64,000 nucleotides of DNA from Aphrocallistes beatrix (Eukaryota; Porifera; Hexactinellida; Sceptrulophora; Aphrocallistidae). Under the pieces are notes generated by a model. It was not told the origin of the DNA and did not search any database. It saw nothing but the letters and a program-made list of their open reading frames with translations. Each line of letters starts with the position of its first letter. Position 1 is the first letter of the stretch. The DNA lies in contig OY725490.1 of assembly GCA_963281255.1 (NCBI GenBank), positions 6,965,530 to 7,029,529 on the forward strand, given 5' to 3'. This document shows positions 30,201-42,200 of the stretch, one piece after another. Position numbers and translations under genes: made by a program.

Positions 30201-33200
30201 TCAGACGTCAGTCGGCGGGACTCCCGTCCTGATCATCAGGTTAGTGGAGCGGATGTGGCGAGTGTAACACTCCGGACACATTCCTTTGATGGTAAAGAAT
30301 TTGGTACTGCGACAAACGCAACACTTCTCAGGCACCAGGGATCTTCCTTCCGTGTCTATCTTCGCCGCGACCCCTTCTGTGCGAGACTCACTCTTGGTGA
30401 GTTTGAAGTAGTCCCTCTTCGGAATGGATTCCGTCTCCTCAGAGGAGGTGGTGGGTCTGGAAGAGGATGTGTTTGTGTTCGAAGATGAGCTGTTAACAGA
30501 GATGCTGCGCGAGTGGATCTTAGAGTCCAGCAGCTTCCTGGACAGCTCCGAGTCGTCGAATTCGGGAGGGATCAACTGGTTGAGGAGTGTGAAGTGGTCC
30601 TCGTTGAAGAAGGGCTTAGAGGGCGGGTACTGTCTCGTAGGGTCGTGTTTGTTGGAACGACTCGACGCGCGGGAGCTAGAAGTGGAGGTCAGGTCGTCGG
30701 AGAGAGTGGAGAGCGTCGAAGGGGTGGACAGAGTGGAGGGGGTGGAGGTGCGAGAGTCTGAGATGGAGTCCGCTGGAGTTGGTTTCGGCTTGAGTGCTCT
30801 GGAAGGAGGATAGTTCATCTTATGTTCCGACCGGACTGGTTTCTGGTTCTCCTTCTCCTCTTCTTTCATCGCCCTGCCGATAGGAGGTGGTCTCGGGATG
30901 CTCTGGTAGAGGGAGGGGGTGAGGGGAGGGGGTCTGAGGATGGGACGGGTGTAGGAGGGCGGCGGTTCAATTTCAGGTCCCTGAGAACTCGGGGTGGATG
31001 AGGGTGTGAGTTCCTCCTGGGGCGTGGCTAGGGACGAGATGGAATCGAACTTGACTCGCTTGGCTTTGCAGTGAGCTTGCTTCTTGGGAGGAGACTTGAA
31101 CTGGTGGTTGGGGTCCAGCGTCCTGAGGACACTTCTCCGGTGCAGCTTCACAGCTTGCTGGTGGCAGACTTGTCTCAGCTGAGAGAAGGCTTGCTTCTTG
31201 ACAGGATCCAGCCGCACGTCGGGCTCTATCAGCGCGAGGTCCAGCTTGTTCTGCGCCTGCACACACAAGCTAAACGCTACGCTGAAGTCGGACACGTTGT
31301 GCGACTCTCGGTACAGGTCCCGCGCCTGCGTGTAGAACATGTCCGCTTGCGTCGGCGGGAAGGAGGCGGGGAAGGCGGGAATCCTCTCCTGCACCAACTG
31401 GGGCGGTGGAATGTATTGAGGAGCATCCGCTGGCTGGTCTTCCGTCTGCCCGCTGGCGATGTTGGACAGTTCATTCCTGAACTCTACGATGGACTGCAGC
31501 TGTTTCCTCCTAAGCCGGTCTACCTCCTGCTGCTGTCTGGACTCCTGCGCCTCCATCTGCTCCTGGTAGTCCCTGAGAAGGGAGGCCTCCTCTTCGCTGT
31601 GTCTGCGCAGCAGCAGCTCGCTCTCCTCGTCCAGCTCGCTGCTACTCATCTCCCGCCCCTCGGGGCCCTCTGAGGGGATAGGGACAGGAAGGGGCGCCAT
31701 TTTGATGGAGGAAGGGTCCGGGTCGTACTCCTCGCTGGAAGCGGAACTGCTCTCAGACTCTGCTGGAGGGGCGGGGCTCTCTTCAGGAGGTGGGAGAGGG
31801 TCCGTGAGCGGCGGAGGATGGGAGTTCGTGTAACTGGATGGGTCCGTTAGAATCGAGATTCCCTCTTGAAACTGTAACTGTGTAAATGCGTCCATCAACA
31901 CCTCCAAAGGGACCTGGTAGCTCTGGACTCTCTCCAATACGGCCTTCCCGGGGTTGAAAGCGGTCTTTTTCTGTCTCTTCTCGAAAGCTGTCACTTCATA
32001 GCTCTCTCCGATGCAAGGAATGCTCTGGAACAGATTCCTCCATAGGCCCGTCTCTGTCAGCTGCGCTGCCAGCGCGGCGACCGCTGCCGCAGAAAGGGAC
32101 TTGTCAGGGTGCAGGAGGGCGGAGAAGCAGAACTTGGGAGTAGTGCCGCTTCCGGTCTGAAGAGGTGGGTACTGTCTCGGGGGGTAGGAGGGGTCTGCTT
32201 GTGAGAGAGGCGGTGGGTAGGCTAGGTTTAGCGGAGGTGTGAAGAGGGGGTGTATAAGATCGGTACCGGCGTAAGGAACCTCAGCAGAGGGCGCAGGAGT
32301 CAGACTGGGATGGTAGTAGGGTGCGGGGTCTGATTGCGCAACAGGGGGAGGCAGGGCGATGGGAGGTGCGAAGAGAGGCTGTGATTGGTTTGTAGGCGCA
32401 TAGGAGGGATCTGTGAAGGGATTCTGAGTTAGGACAGGGAGGAGGTGCTGGCCTGGTTGTCTACTGGCGTCAGAAGGGATCACAGGAGGGGGGTTGACGA
32501 GTTCGGCTGAGAATATCAAGTCCTGCGAGCGAGGAGCTGGCACGGGATGTGCTGCGACGGCTCCGACTCCCTGTTTCTTCCGTTCATAATCTTCTAACAG
32601 ATTCTCAAACCCTATGCCGGGCGGCAGAGCGGGGTAGAGAGAGATTTTGTTTTCTGTCGATTCTTCCTCGACCTGCTGCATCCTGCGGATGGTAGCGCTG
32701 TCCCCACTGGCCTCTAGACTGCGCGTGGTCTCCTGGGGGAGCTCGAGGGGACTGGGCCGGGGGGCGGTGGGGTTGAGGTAGAGGGTGGAGAGGAGCGAGT
32801 ATTTGCTGGTGATTAGGTATTCACTCATTTGTTGGATGCTTGGAAACTAAACAATAAACATACACGTACGTACAAACTGGATTTATTCAGAGAATTGCTG
32901 AAGAATATTTACCTTCAGTTCATTACGCGGCTATTACTCAGAGGGAGTACCACCAGACGGCTAATGTTAAGCAATGTCAATTCAAGGCAGTCTTATATAG
33001 CGTTTTAAAGAAGTTTATTTATAACTTCGCTCTAAGCGATTATACATTTTTTAGGGGTTCTATATTGCATGATCTCAAGTCGGACAATGCGCATATCTTG
33101 TGTAGTGTAAAGGACGATATTATTAGCATAAATCAGGGTTTTTTTAAGGTTGAGACCTTGGTGTAACTCAGTTTAATCACGGTGTAACCACCGAAAAAAT

Positions 33201-36200
33201 ATTAACCAAATATTGCCCACGCTGCAGCGGCCGACCCAAATCGTGGTGTAACTCCCAAAATTCGTGGTGTAATTTTTACACCACGATCGCCCTTAAAAAA
33301 CCCTGGCATAAATGGAATAAATTAGTTTTGCGTTTACCAATACGAGGCTTGTAATTAAGGAATAATGGATGGACTTACCTGTCCGGCCATATGTCCATCG
33401 TAGCACACCCAGCGGCAGAACTCGAGGTGGTAACTGAAAGTGACAGTTTTCCCGGTGGGATCCGCTGCGAGGACGGAGGAGAGGTAGTAGTGAGGAGAGA
33501 GGCAACTCGCGCCGACAGGAATCAGGTCCGAGAGTCGGATGTGAGCGCCGAGTGATCCTGGCTGAGTGAGGAGTGTGTCACCGCTGAAATCCAGGATGAG
33601 CACGTTAGGCACGGAGCGCAGCTTCAGATTGGCCCCGAGAGTGCTGGCGAGAGCTTTGCTGAAGACGAGAGGATGTGTCTCTGTTCGGAACCTGCGCGTC
33701 CTGGCTAGTCTCGTGATGTTCCCTTTGAGGGCATCCAGGAAAACAGGAAATGAAGTCAAACTCCCCTGCTCATGCTCCAGCGTGAAGTTCCGCAGGGATC
33801 GGTAGTGACCAGTCTTCAGAGTCTCATCGATCGTTCCAGCAATAACCGGCACCAGCTCCCCGATGGACAGGCATCTGTCCGTGGCGGAGAAGGCGTGTCT
33901 GTGTGCGAGGGAGATTGCGCCGGAAGGGAGGGCATAGGCGCGCGAGTAGTAGTGCAGTGCGAATAGGCTCTTGAGTGCACACATGGGACAACTGTAGCCC
34001 AGGCAGGTGTGTCCAGGGGAGAGCAGCACGGCCTGTCTGAAGAAGGGGAGGTGCCAGAGCATACTGATAGCAGACACGAAGAGAGGAGGTGTCACCTGCT
34101 CCTGTGACCGCATGTCGTGTCCTGATTGAGCACTGGGAAGAGGCGGGAGTGAGGTATAGGTGTGGATGTCGGGGGTAATGAGTAGGACGCTAGGGGGAGG
34201 GGAGGTGTCAGAGGGAGGGGACGGGAAGGTGATGAAAGGAGGGGAGGTTCTTTCTAGAGAGAACATTTCTTGGAAAATTTCAGGGGGCGGGTTTGTGTCG
34301 GTGAGACTGGTAGCAGGACCAAAGCTGTCGCTGTCTCCGATATGGAGGTCCAGCATACCAGGCTGTGTGTTGGTTGTCTGGAAGATGAGCGGTTGTGTGA
34401 ACTGACCAGAAAGTAGAGGGGAGGTGACATCGGGGGTGAGGCTAGTGAGTAGGGGCGAGGAGAGAGGGGGCATGTAGGGATCAGAAAAGGAGGCGGAATA
34501 GTGCCCCATGATACTCTCGTTTGAGTAGAAGCAGAAGAGAGGAGAGAACTGGGACGATTTGATCCTGTCGCAGAGTTGCAACCAGGAGAGTTCTTCTCCC
34601 TCGGATAGAGAACCCAACCTGAACAGGAGCCACTTCTCACGCGGACACAGGTACACAGCGGAGGTGTAGACCGCATGCCCCTCCTCCACAGAGGAGAGGA
34701 GGAGACCTGTCAGGTAGTAGGAGAGGTTTTGGAGATTTCGTTTGGCGGAGACGGCGCCCAGATAGCTGAGCTGCAGCTGTGGAGGCAGATGGGAGAGAAC
34801 ATCTCGATTCACTGTCTCCTGCTCGCAGCAGAGGCAGATTAGACGCGAGGCGTTCTGTATCTGTTTCTTCTTCACGCTGGAGACGGACTTGAGGGCGATT
34901 CTGCAGTGGTTAGGGTTTAGCTTGGAGAAGCGAGGGATGTTAGTGGCTTGACTCAAGTAGGCCGAGAGGGAGAGAGAGACTGAGGGGATTAGTTCTTCTT
35001 CATTCCTGTCCGCCACTGAGAGGTAGAGCTTATTAAGGAGGGCGGGGTCTCCTTCAATCAGCTTCGAGATCAGCTGACTGTAGATAGAAGAGGGACTGTT
35101 GTCACCTATTGCTTCCGGTGCCAAATTCCTCTGAACGAACACGGAGATATGGTGCTGTCTGGTGGAGAAGGAGTGCAGGGAGGAGCTGATGAGGTTGCGA
35201 ACCTCCGACGAGAAGGGTGTCTGAGAGGATTGGGGCGCAAAGGAGGCGCTGAATCCAGGCGTGAGGAGGAGAGTACTGAGCAGCTGAGTGGTGAGGCTGT
35301 TTCTGATGTTGAGCAGGGGCAGAGAGGGGACAGAAGGATGGGGCGTGAGGGTGTGGTAGCGCACCTTGTCTAGAGAGGAGGCTAGCGATTCGGAGGTAGT
35401 GTGCACAGGAGGAGGCAGACCCGTGTGTGCAGAGGCCAGGGGAGAGGCATGCGTCTGCGGAGAGAACAAGGGCTGTGAGTGGGTGGAGGTGTAGAGGAGC
35501 GCGAGGGGGTAGATGGAGTGAGCAGTCACTTGTGCCAGCAGTTCGTCCCAGCGCTGCATACTCGTATGAGAAACCGCATTCGAGCTGTAACAGCACCACA
35601 AGCCCCTGCCCTCCACGTAGCAGTACGAGGAGAGAGCGCCAGTCTCAGAACGCGAGATGATACCGGTGAGGTAGAAGGGCTTGTGCAGAGAGTGCCGCGC
35701 CTCGGCCGAGGGGGACAAGTCTCCGAGAGTGAGGAGAGTCGGAATGCAATTCCAGATCCTCCACGTAGAGATCGTCCCCACTTCTCTGTCGTAGTTCACA
35801 GCCAAGTAGAACTGGTCCGGACTGTTGCAGACGCGCTGGCAGACGGGCGGCAGTATCTTCTTCAGGCCTTGCCTCAGCACTTTGTGGTTGTGTGTCACGG
35901 GCGTGTTTCGCTGGAGAGAGTCTTTAAACGTGTCCAGCCAATCAGACACAGCTGTCACAACGAAGTACACCTCCTTCACACCTCCTTCACGGCCTGAGTC
36001 CTCCACTTGCAGGGAGTAATGCTCCTTGAAAGCGTCGCTATGCGGCTGGAAGCTCCAGTGCAGCTGGTGGAATAGTCGGTGCCCGGTATCGAACTCAGAG
36101 CTGCCGAGCATGGAGGGCATGCAGGTGTTGAGGTACTCGATGATGTCCAGCTGGTTCACGGAGTGCGAAGCTGCGCGCTTGAAGAGAGCGTCCAGCGCGT

Positions 36201-39200
36201 GGATGATCTGGTGCTTCTTCTTGATGCGCAGCTTGCAGAAGTTGAGCACGCTGTGGTAGTAGGCAGAGAAGTTGATCATTTGCAGGAGCAGGTGCGCCGC
36301 GATGCTGGTGTCGAAGGGGTCCCTCTGAGTCCGGGGAATGCGCACGTCCCTAGGGCGGGGCAACGGGACGGAGTTCTTGGAACTGGGGTGTGATATTTCA
36401 TCTGCCTTGGGAGGAGAACTCCCCTTGAACTGTTGCACTACCTGATCGTAGCGCCCCAAGTTCTCAGCTGTGAAGGTCTTGGAGGTGAGGAAGGAAGGTG
36501 CGGGCTGCTGCTGCTGGTACTTGAGGTCAGGAGACCTGGGAGGGTGTGAATTGCTCTCGGGCATCGTGGCAGAGGAGAACAGCTGGTCCAGTTGTTCAGC
36601 GTAGTTATCCTCTGACTTGGCCAATCGATTCGGTTTGGGGTTGGGTGTGTCCATCAGCTCGCTGTGTCTCGGAGACGTGGTGTCCAGGTCAGAAGGGGGG
36701 TATTCATGAGTTGTCTGTATCACCTGGGGGATCCGCACCTTGTCTTTCTTTTTGAAGTACGTCTTGGGGTTAAGTTTGTTCAGGAGAGTGATGGAAGTGG
36801 CTTTCTTGTGTTTGCCTTTCGGTTTGACGCCATTCTGCTGTGAGAGTTTAAGAGGGACAGTCCTGGTTTTATCCTGAGCTGCCTTTGCTCCGCTCTTCCC
36901 ATTGCTCATTCCCGCTAGGGTGGAGAGCTCAGATACGCTGGAGTAGTGGCTGAAGTCCGGACCGCTCGGTTTGATCTGAATCGCGTCTATTCCTTCTAAA
37001 CTCTCCTTGGAGTGAGATACCCTGATAGGCAGTGGCGGTCTCTCTTTGTCCCGGTCTTCCCTGCTGCCAGTCTCTTCCGAGGAAGAAGTGGAGAGCTGAG
37101 GACGGTGTTTGTGTCCGTCCGTCTGCTTCATCCTCTTCTTTAAGTTGATGTCCCGAATTGGGACGTACTGAGGGTCAGGCGTGGAACGGTCCGGTGGGAC
37201 TTCATCCGTACTGGAGGACGTCAAGCCTCGAACTCTCTGGACGCTGACGTTCGGGGTCGGAGGGTCTGAGGGGTCCGGGGCGCTCACGGATCGCTTGATG
37301 CTGCTGACGGGTAAGAGGAGAGCGGAGTTCTGGTACTGATGAGAGAAGTCGAGCGGGTTCGTGTAGAAGAGAGTGCTAGGCTTTGCGTTGAGAGCATCGA
37401 TCTCGTCTAACACGCGTGCCCAGGTGTCCAGGTTCTTGTACCCCATCCCGTCCACTGACACCCAGGTCCGCAGTCCTGTGTGGTAGTAGAGGTGCAGAAC
37501 CCTCTCCTGGGAGATCTCCGCCATCACCCCGGTCAGGTAGAGGAGCGTGCTGGCCCCGGCGTTAGGTCCGATCTCCGTGAAGAGCTTGCCTACCTGCAGG
37601 GAGGTGGGGAGAGCGCAAAGGAGAGAGTTTACGTCAACGTCACGGTCCGCGTAGTCCAGAGCCAGACACAGGACTCGCGGAGCTGTCACGAGCAGGGAGG
37701 TAGCCAGGTAGGTTCTTTTGCAGGTTTGACTCTTGCAGTTCAGCTTGTTCATTAGCAGTAAAGTGTCGCGGATCGCTCGATGTGCGAGGGCGGGAACGTT
37801 GTTGATGTTTCCGTGCTTGTTACACGGTTTCTTAGCGTAGGGCAGATAGAGGGCGAGATTGAGATGCAGCAAGTTCTGTTTGAATTCTGTAGGCTCATAT
37901 ATGGCCCCGCATCTGCACTTGCCGGACTGCTGGAGCGTCAGACTGAAGAGGTTCTGAATGAGTCGGCTCTTTTCAATCGGGTCAGGTCCCTGGAAGGTGA
38001 TTGATTTCCTAAGTTCGTCTTTTAGAAGTGTGAGAATCGAATCAAAAACCTCGGTGCCACTTCCGGTGAATTGAGGAGAGTTCAGCAGCCGCGAAGATAG
38101 GCTCTGTTTGAAACAATAAATTCGTTAATTCAAACCTGAATACACAGCACACATAGTTATGATATCCGTAGCAAGTATGATAGGGTATCTAGGACACAAG
38201 TACTGATTCACACGCAGCACTATATAAGCACAGGACTAGCAGGCCTACCTGGAACAAGTCGAGAGGAGGAGTGAGGGCTGTCGCGTGAGTGGAGGCAGAG
38301 AATATTTGCTTCAGACGTGTGACGAGAGGCAGAGAGTCTGGGGTCCGTAATTGCATTTCTAAGCGGAGGAGTGACTCTCTAAACGCATCGATGCTCCAGA
38401 GAGCGACGATACTGGTGAAGAAAGGGTGGTAGCTAGCTCTGGTCTCTTTCCTGAATATGCTGCATTCGGAGCTAGCTTGGGAGGGAGGAGGGGGGTGGGG
38501 CGTGGATACACTCTGTCCGTTTAATAAACCGTTTCTGTTCGGTTGACGCCTGCACAGAGAACTTTCGTAGTTAGATCCGATGCCGATACTATCAAGTCCT
38601 TCCAGACTCGCAGTGTTCCCGGATAAGTGCACATCCTCGTTGCTGGCGTCGTTATAGAGAACCATCCGGACCGGACTTCCCGCCCTCTGCTGTAGCTCTG
38701 CCGGCATCACTACGTCCTGCACCAGCCGGAGAGAGGGAGGCTCCTGTGTCGGGTCGTCTCGCGGGAACATGTCGGTGAGGATTTGCTCCGCTATGGAGTT
38801 CAATCCAGGGTTGGTCTTAGTGTGCGAGATCTCAGGGAGGCCTCTCTCCAAGGGAGAGGAGTCCAGCAGGCTGGGGGCGGGGTTGAGGTAGAACAGGACG
38901 TCAGGACGGCAGTAATTCGACTCGAGGAAGTAGCGGACATCCTGCCAGACCAGGCCGATTTTCTCGAAGTGAGTCCCGTCATATATGATCCACGACTGTA
39001 TGTCAGTAGTGTAGTATATGATCAACTGCACCTGGTTGACCGAGACGAGCATTCCGTAGAGGGAGAGCACTCTCTGAGAGATAAACTTGTTGGCTACCAG
39101 GGGGAAGAGGTCCTTCATGAGGAGAGAAGGGGAGATGTGCTGCACGATGAATTCAGTGTCGGAAGAGTTGATGACGTCAGGATTCCATTGGAGGTGTAGA

Positions 39201-42200
39201 GGGATGACGTCAGGGGAATTCATAAGCGATAGAGAGGTCCCGTCGTGAGTTAGCATGTTCCGAATGATGCTAGAGAAGAGCTTAGGGAAGGAAGGAGTTT
39301 GGTGGGGTTTAGAAAGCGCAGATTGGAGCTCAGCCACTAGTCTGTTGGCAGAGATGGGAAGAGCCACCTGTGTGTAGAGAGTGCCTTCCTTATGCTGCAC
39401 TCGAATCTGCAAGCTCTGCTTGAGATAGTTAACGAAAGGGTTGAGTGGGAAGCGAGAAAAGAGCTGCGAAACTAGATCTATGTAGAAGTCAGTGGCAGTG
39501 GTACCGTTCAGCTGGGCTAGCAGGCCTATGTGTTGACAGGAGACGGGAATGAATCTGGAGGGGATGAGATGAGGCACTGCGATGATGATGTTAAATATTT
39601 GCTTGAGATAGATCAGCGGCGTGTCTTCGATTACTTGGTCATGGATCTGAAGGAGGGAAAGCCTGAAGTGATTCATTTGCAGCAATGTGAAGAGGACGAC
39701 GGACAGTCTCTCTGCGCACTCCATTTCGCTGGTGGGGACTACTGATTGCGGAGAGAGGTTGGGAGAGGGAGTGAAGTCGCGCTCTGTGAACTAGAATAAA
39801 ACAAAAAATTATTAGATTGTTCTTATTCAGAAGTACTACAGTGGCGAGCATTTTAAGGAGGATAATGATGATAATAACAAAGGTGCATAAAGCCATTGCT
39901 TCAAAGTATTCGCCCTTTGTCTCTTCATAATGATGGAAATTAGATAATATATAAACAATAGATGTAAAGCTAGGTATATTGCGAAACAGATGCAAGCATA
40001 TTGTCATAACTGTGCTCGCTATGTTATGTGCAAAATGTAAGTGTGCGAATGAAGATATTATAGGTCAGGTTAATAGGAGATTAAGTAAGAGAAAAGATAT
40101 TGAATATCGAACCTATTTTTTCTGAAAGTACTCAACTGAAGAGATGATTAAGCACATAGGCGCCGAACCCGGGGGAGCTGGGGGGGCTCGAGCCCCCCCT
40201 GGATTCGAAGATGGCCCATAGACGCAATACAAAATTTTGGGCTGAGCCCACACTGGAACCCCGAAATTGTCCTTAGATTTTGAAAAGTTCGGCGCCCCTG
40301 ATTAAGCATCCTCAATATTAGCATAAACAAGCCAGATTACCGGTCAAGAAATGAACTCACAATTCTACCTGTGCATCTGTTTAATTGAATCATAATCAGA
40401 CGAGCACAGAGATTGTGTGAAGTAACTTGAGCTCTATCTGCAGCCAATAGAATTAGACGCTGGAATTTCGACAGAGAGTAGGCAGAGAGACAGGGGTTAC
40501 AGATAATATAATAAATAATGTATCCAGGATTCTTTAAGAAGTTTAAATCACTTTGGTATGATAACCAAAAGCATCGGGAGCTATGGAGACCAAGAAGGGA
40601 ATTTTAAGGGACCGAGAGGAATTGCCATCGAACCGAGTAGCCAAAATATCTATATTGTAGACTCGATCAATTGCCGCGTACAGGTTTTCTCCAAAGATCT
40701 GATATACGAGTTCTCCTTCCCCCAAGCTGGTGATTCAGCACGATTGAACCTACCTTGGGGTATTTGCATAAAAGACTCGCTCGTGTTTATAACTGCTAGC
40801 TCTATCGACTACTTCGAAAGGCAGGCCGAACACGGATTCTATGTATACACGATAGATGGGATATTAATAACGAAGATTAATAGATATACTGTACGAGAGA
40901 GAGAAATGAAGTTAAACGTGCCTCAGGGAATCGCGGTGGACTCCGAGAACAATGTGTATATCGCTGATTTTAACAACTCGCGAGTAATCGCATATTACGT
41001 GTCATTGCCTCTCTATAGTGTAATTGTTGCAAATGCAAACCCAAGGAATGTCTATTTGCACAGCAAAATGCTGTATATACTCCTCAGCAATGGAAAGGTG
41101 ATTAGGAAGGGATTAGATAAGGAGACAGAAATTGAAAAGATAATCAATTGCAAAAGAAATTCCTGTTCGGCAGAATTCTTTTCTGTGTTAGATGATAAAG
41201 TATATGTATGCGACCAGAAACGGAATCAGATTATCGAGTACTCTATTGAAAACGGAGAAATGACGAGGACAATAGGACAATCTGATAGCTTCACTCACAT
41301 CAAAGGTTTAGCTTTTGACAAGCAGTCAAATGTCCTTATCAGTGTGTGTGAAAATGAACGTAACAGGCTAAAGCGGATCTTACTGTAGACCAAGTAAATT
41401 TAATTGTATATAAACACGATTAAAACATGTGTATATATGAAACCATATAAGTGATGTGAAGAATATTATAAGTGCATAAAGTTTTGACCATTTATAGAAT
41501 CCAATCCAATCCGAGTCAGCTGACAAAACTCGTAGCAAGGCACGGGGGGCAGGTTCCTCAACAACCTGTACTTCCAACATAACCATAAGATGTTTACCGA
41601 AATGAGATTGTCCCAAGCTGACTCGTGAGGACAAATTCAAATCTGATATTTAAGATATTTAATGGCGATAGAGCATTACTTATCTAGTTAATAATTATAT
41701 AATTATGCTTGATCCACTTACAAGAAGTGACAATATAGTCTATCATGATATAAGACATAATTATCAAAGCAAAGTAGCTCAAGATTCTGTGTATTGAGTT
41801 ACGATTCACTCAGATAAGCAGTATCATAATATCTTTCTATATAGGCTCCTCTGACAAAGGCAAGGGATTCATATCGTTAGCAAACTGACTTCTTATTAGA
41901 TATTTACAAGAATGGAGAATTCCCAGCGCGATTACAAGCAGATAAAAGGACCAATCAAGTCGATTGGAGAGTTCGGGGCAAGCCGATGCAAATTCATGGG
42001 GCCTAAGGGAGTGAAAGTAGACCGCTGGACTCAGAATATCTATGTAGCTGATGGAATGGCTAACCGAATTCAAGTCTTTAGCAGTCAACTTGAGTTTCTG
42101 TTCGAGTGTGGAGTTAAAGAGGAAAAGAAGTATCTGTTCATCCCCTCCGGAATCTGCCTAACGGACAGACTCGTGTTTATAGCGACAGGAGTGGTGGGGA

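Noticed and set aside
40148-40330. 60-aa open frame
   Set aside because: It is a chance frame across the 146-bp hAT-like MITE and its target duplications.
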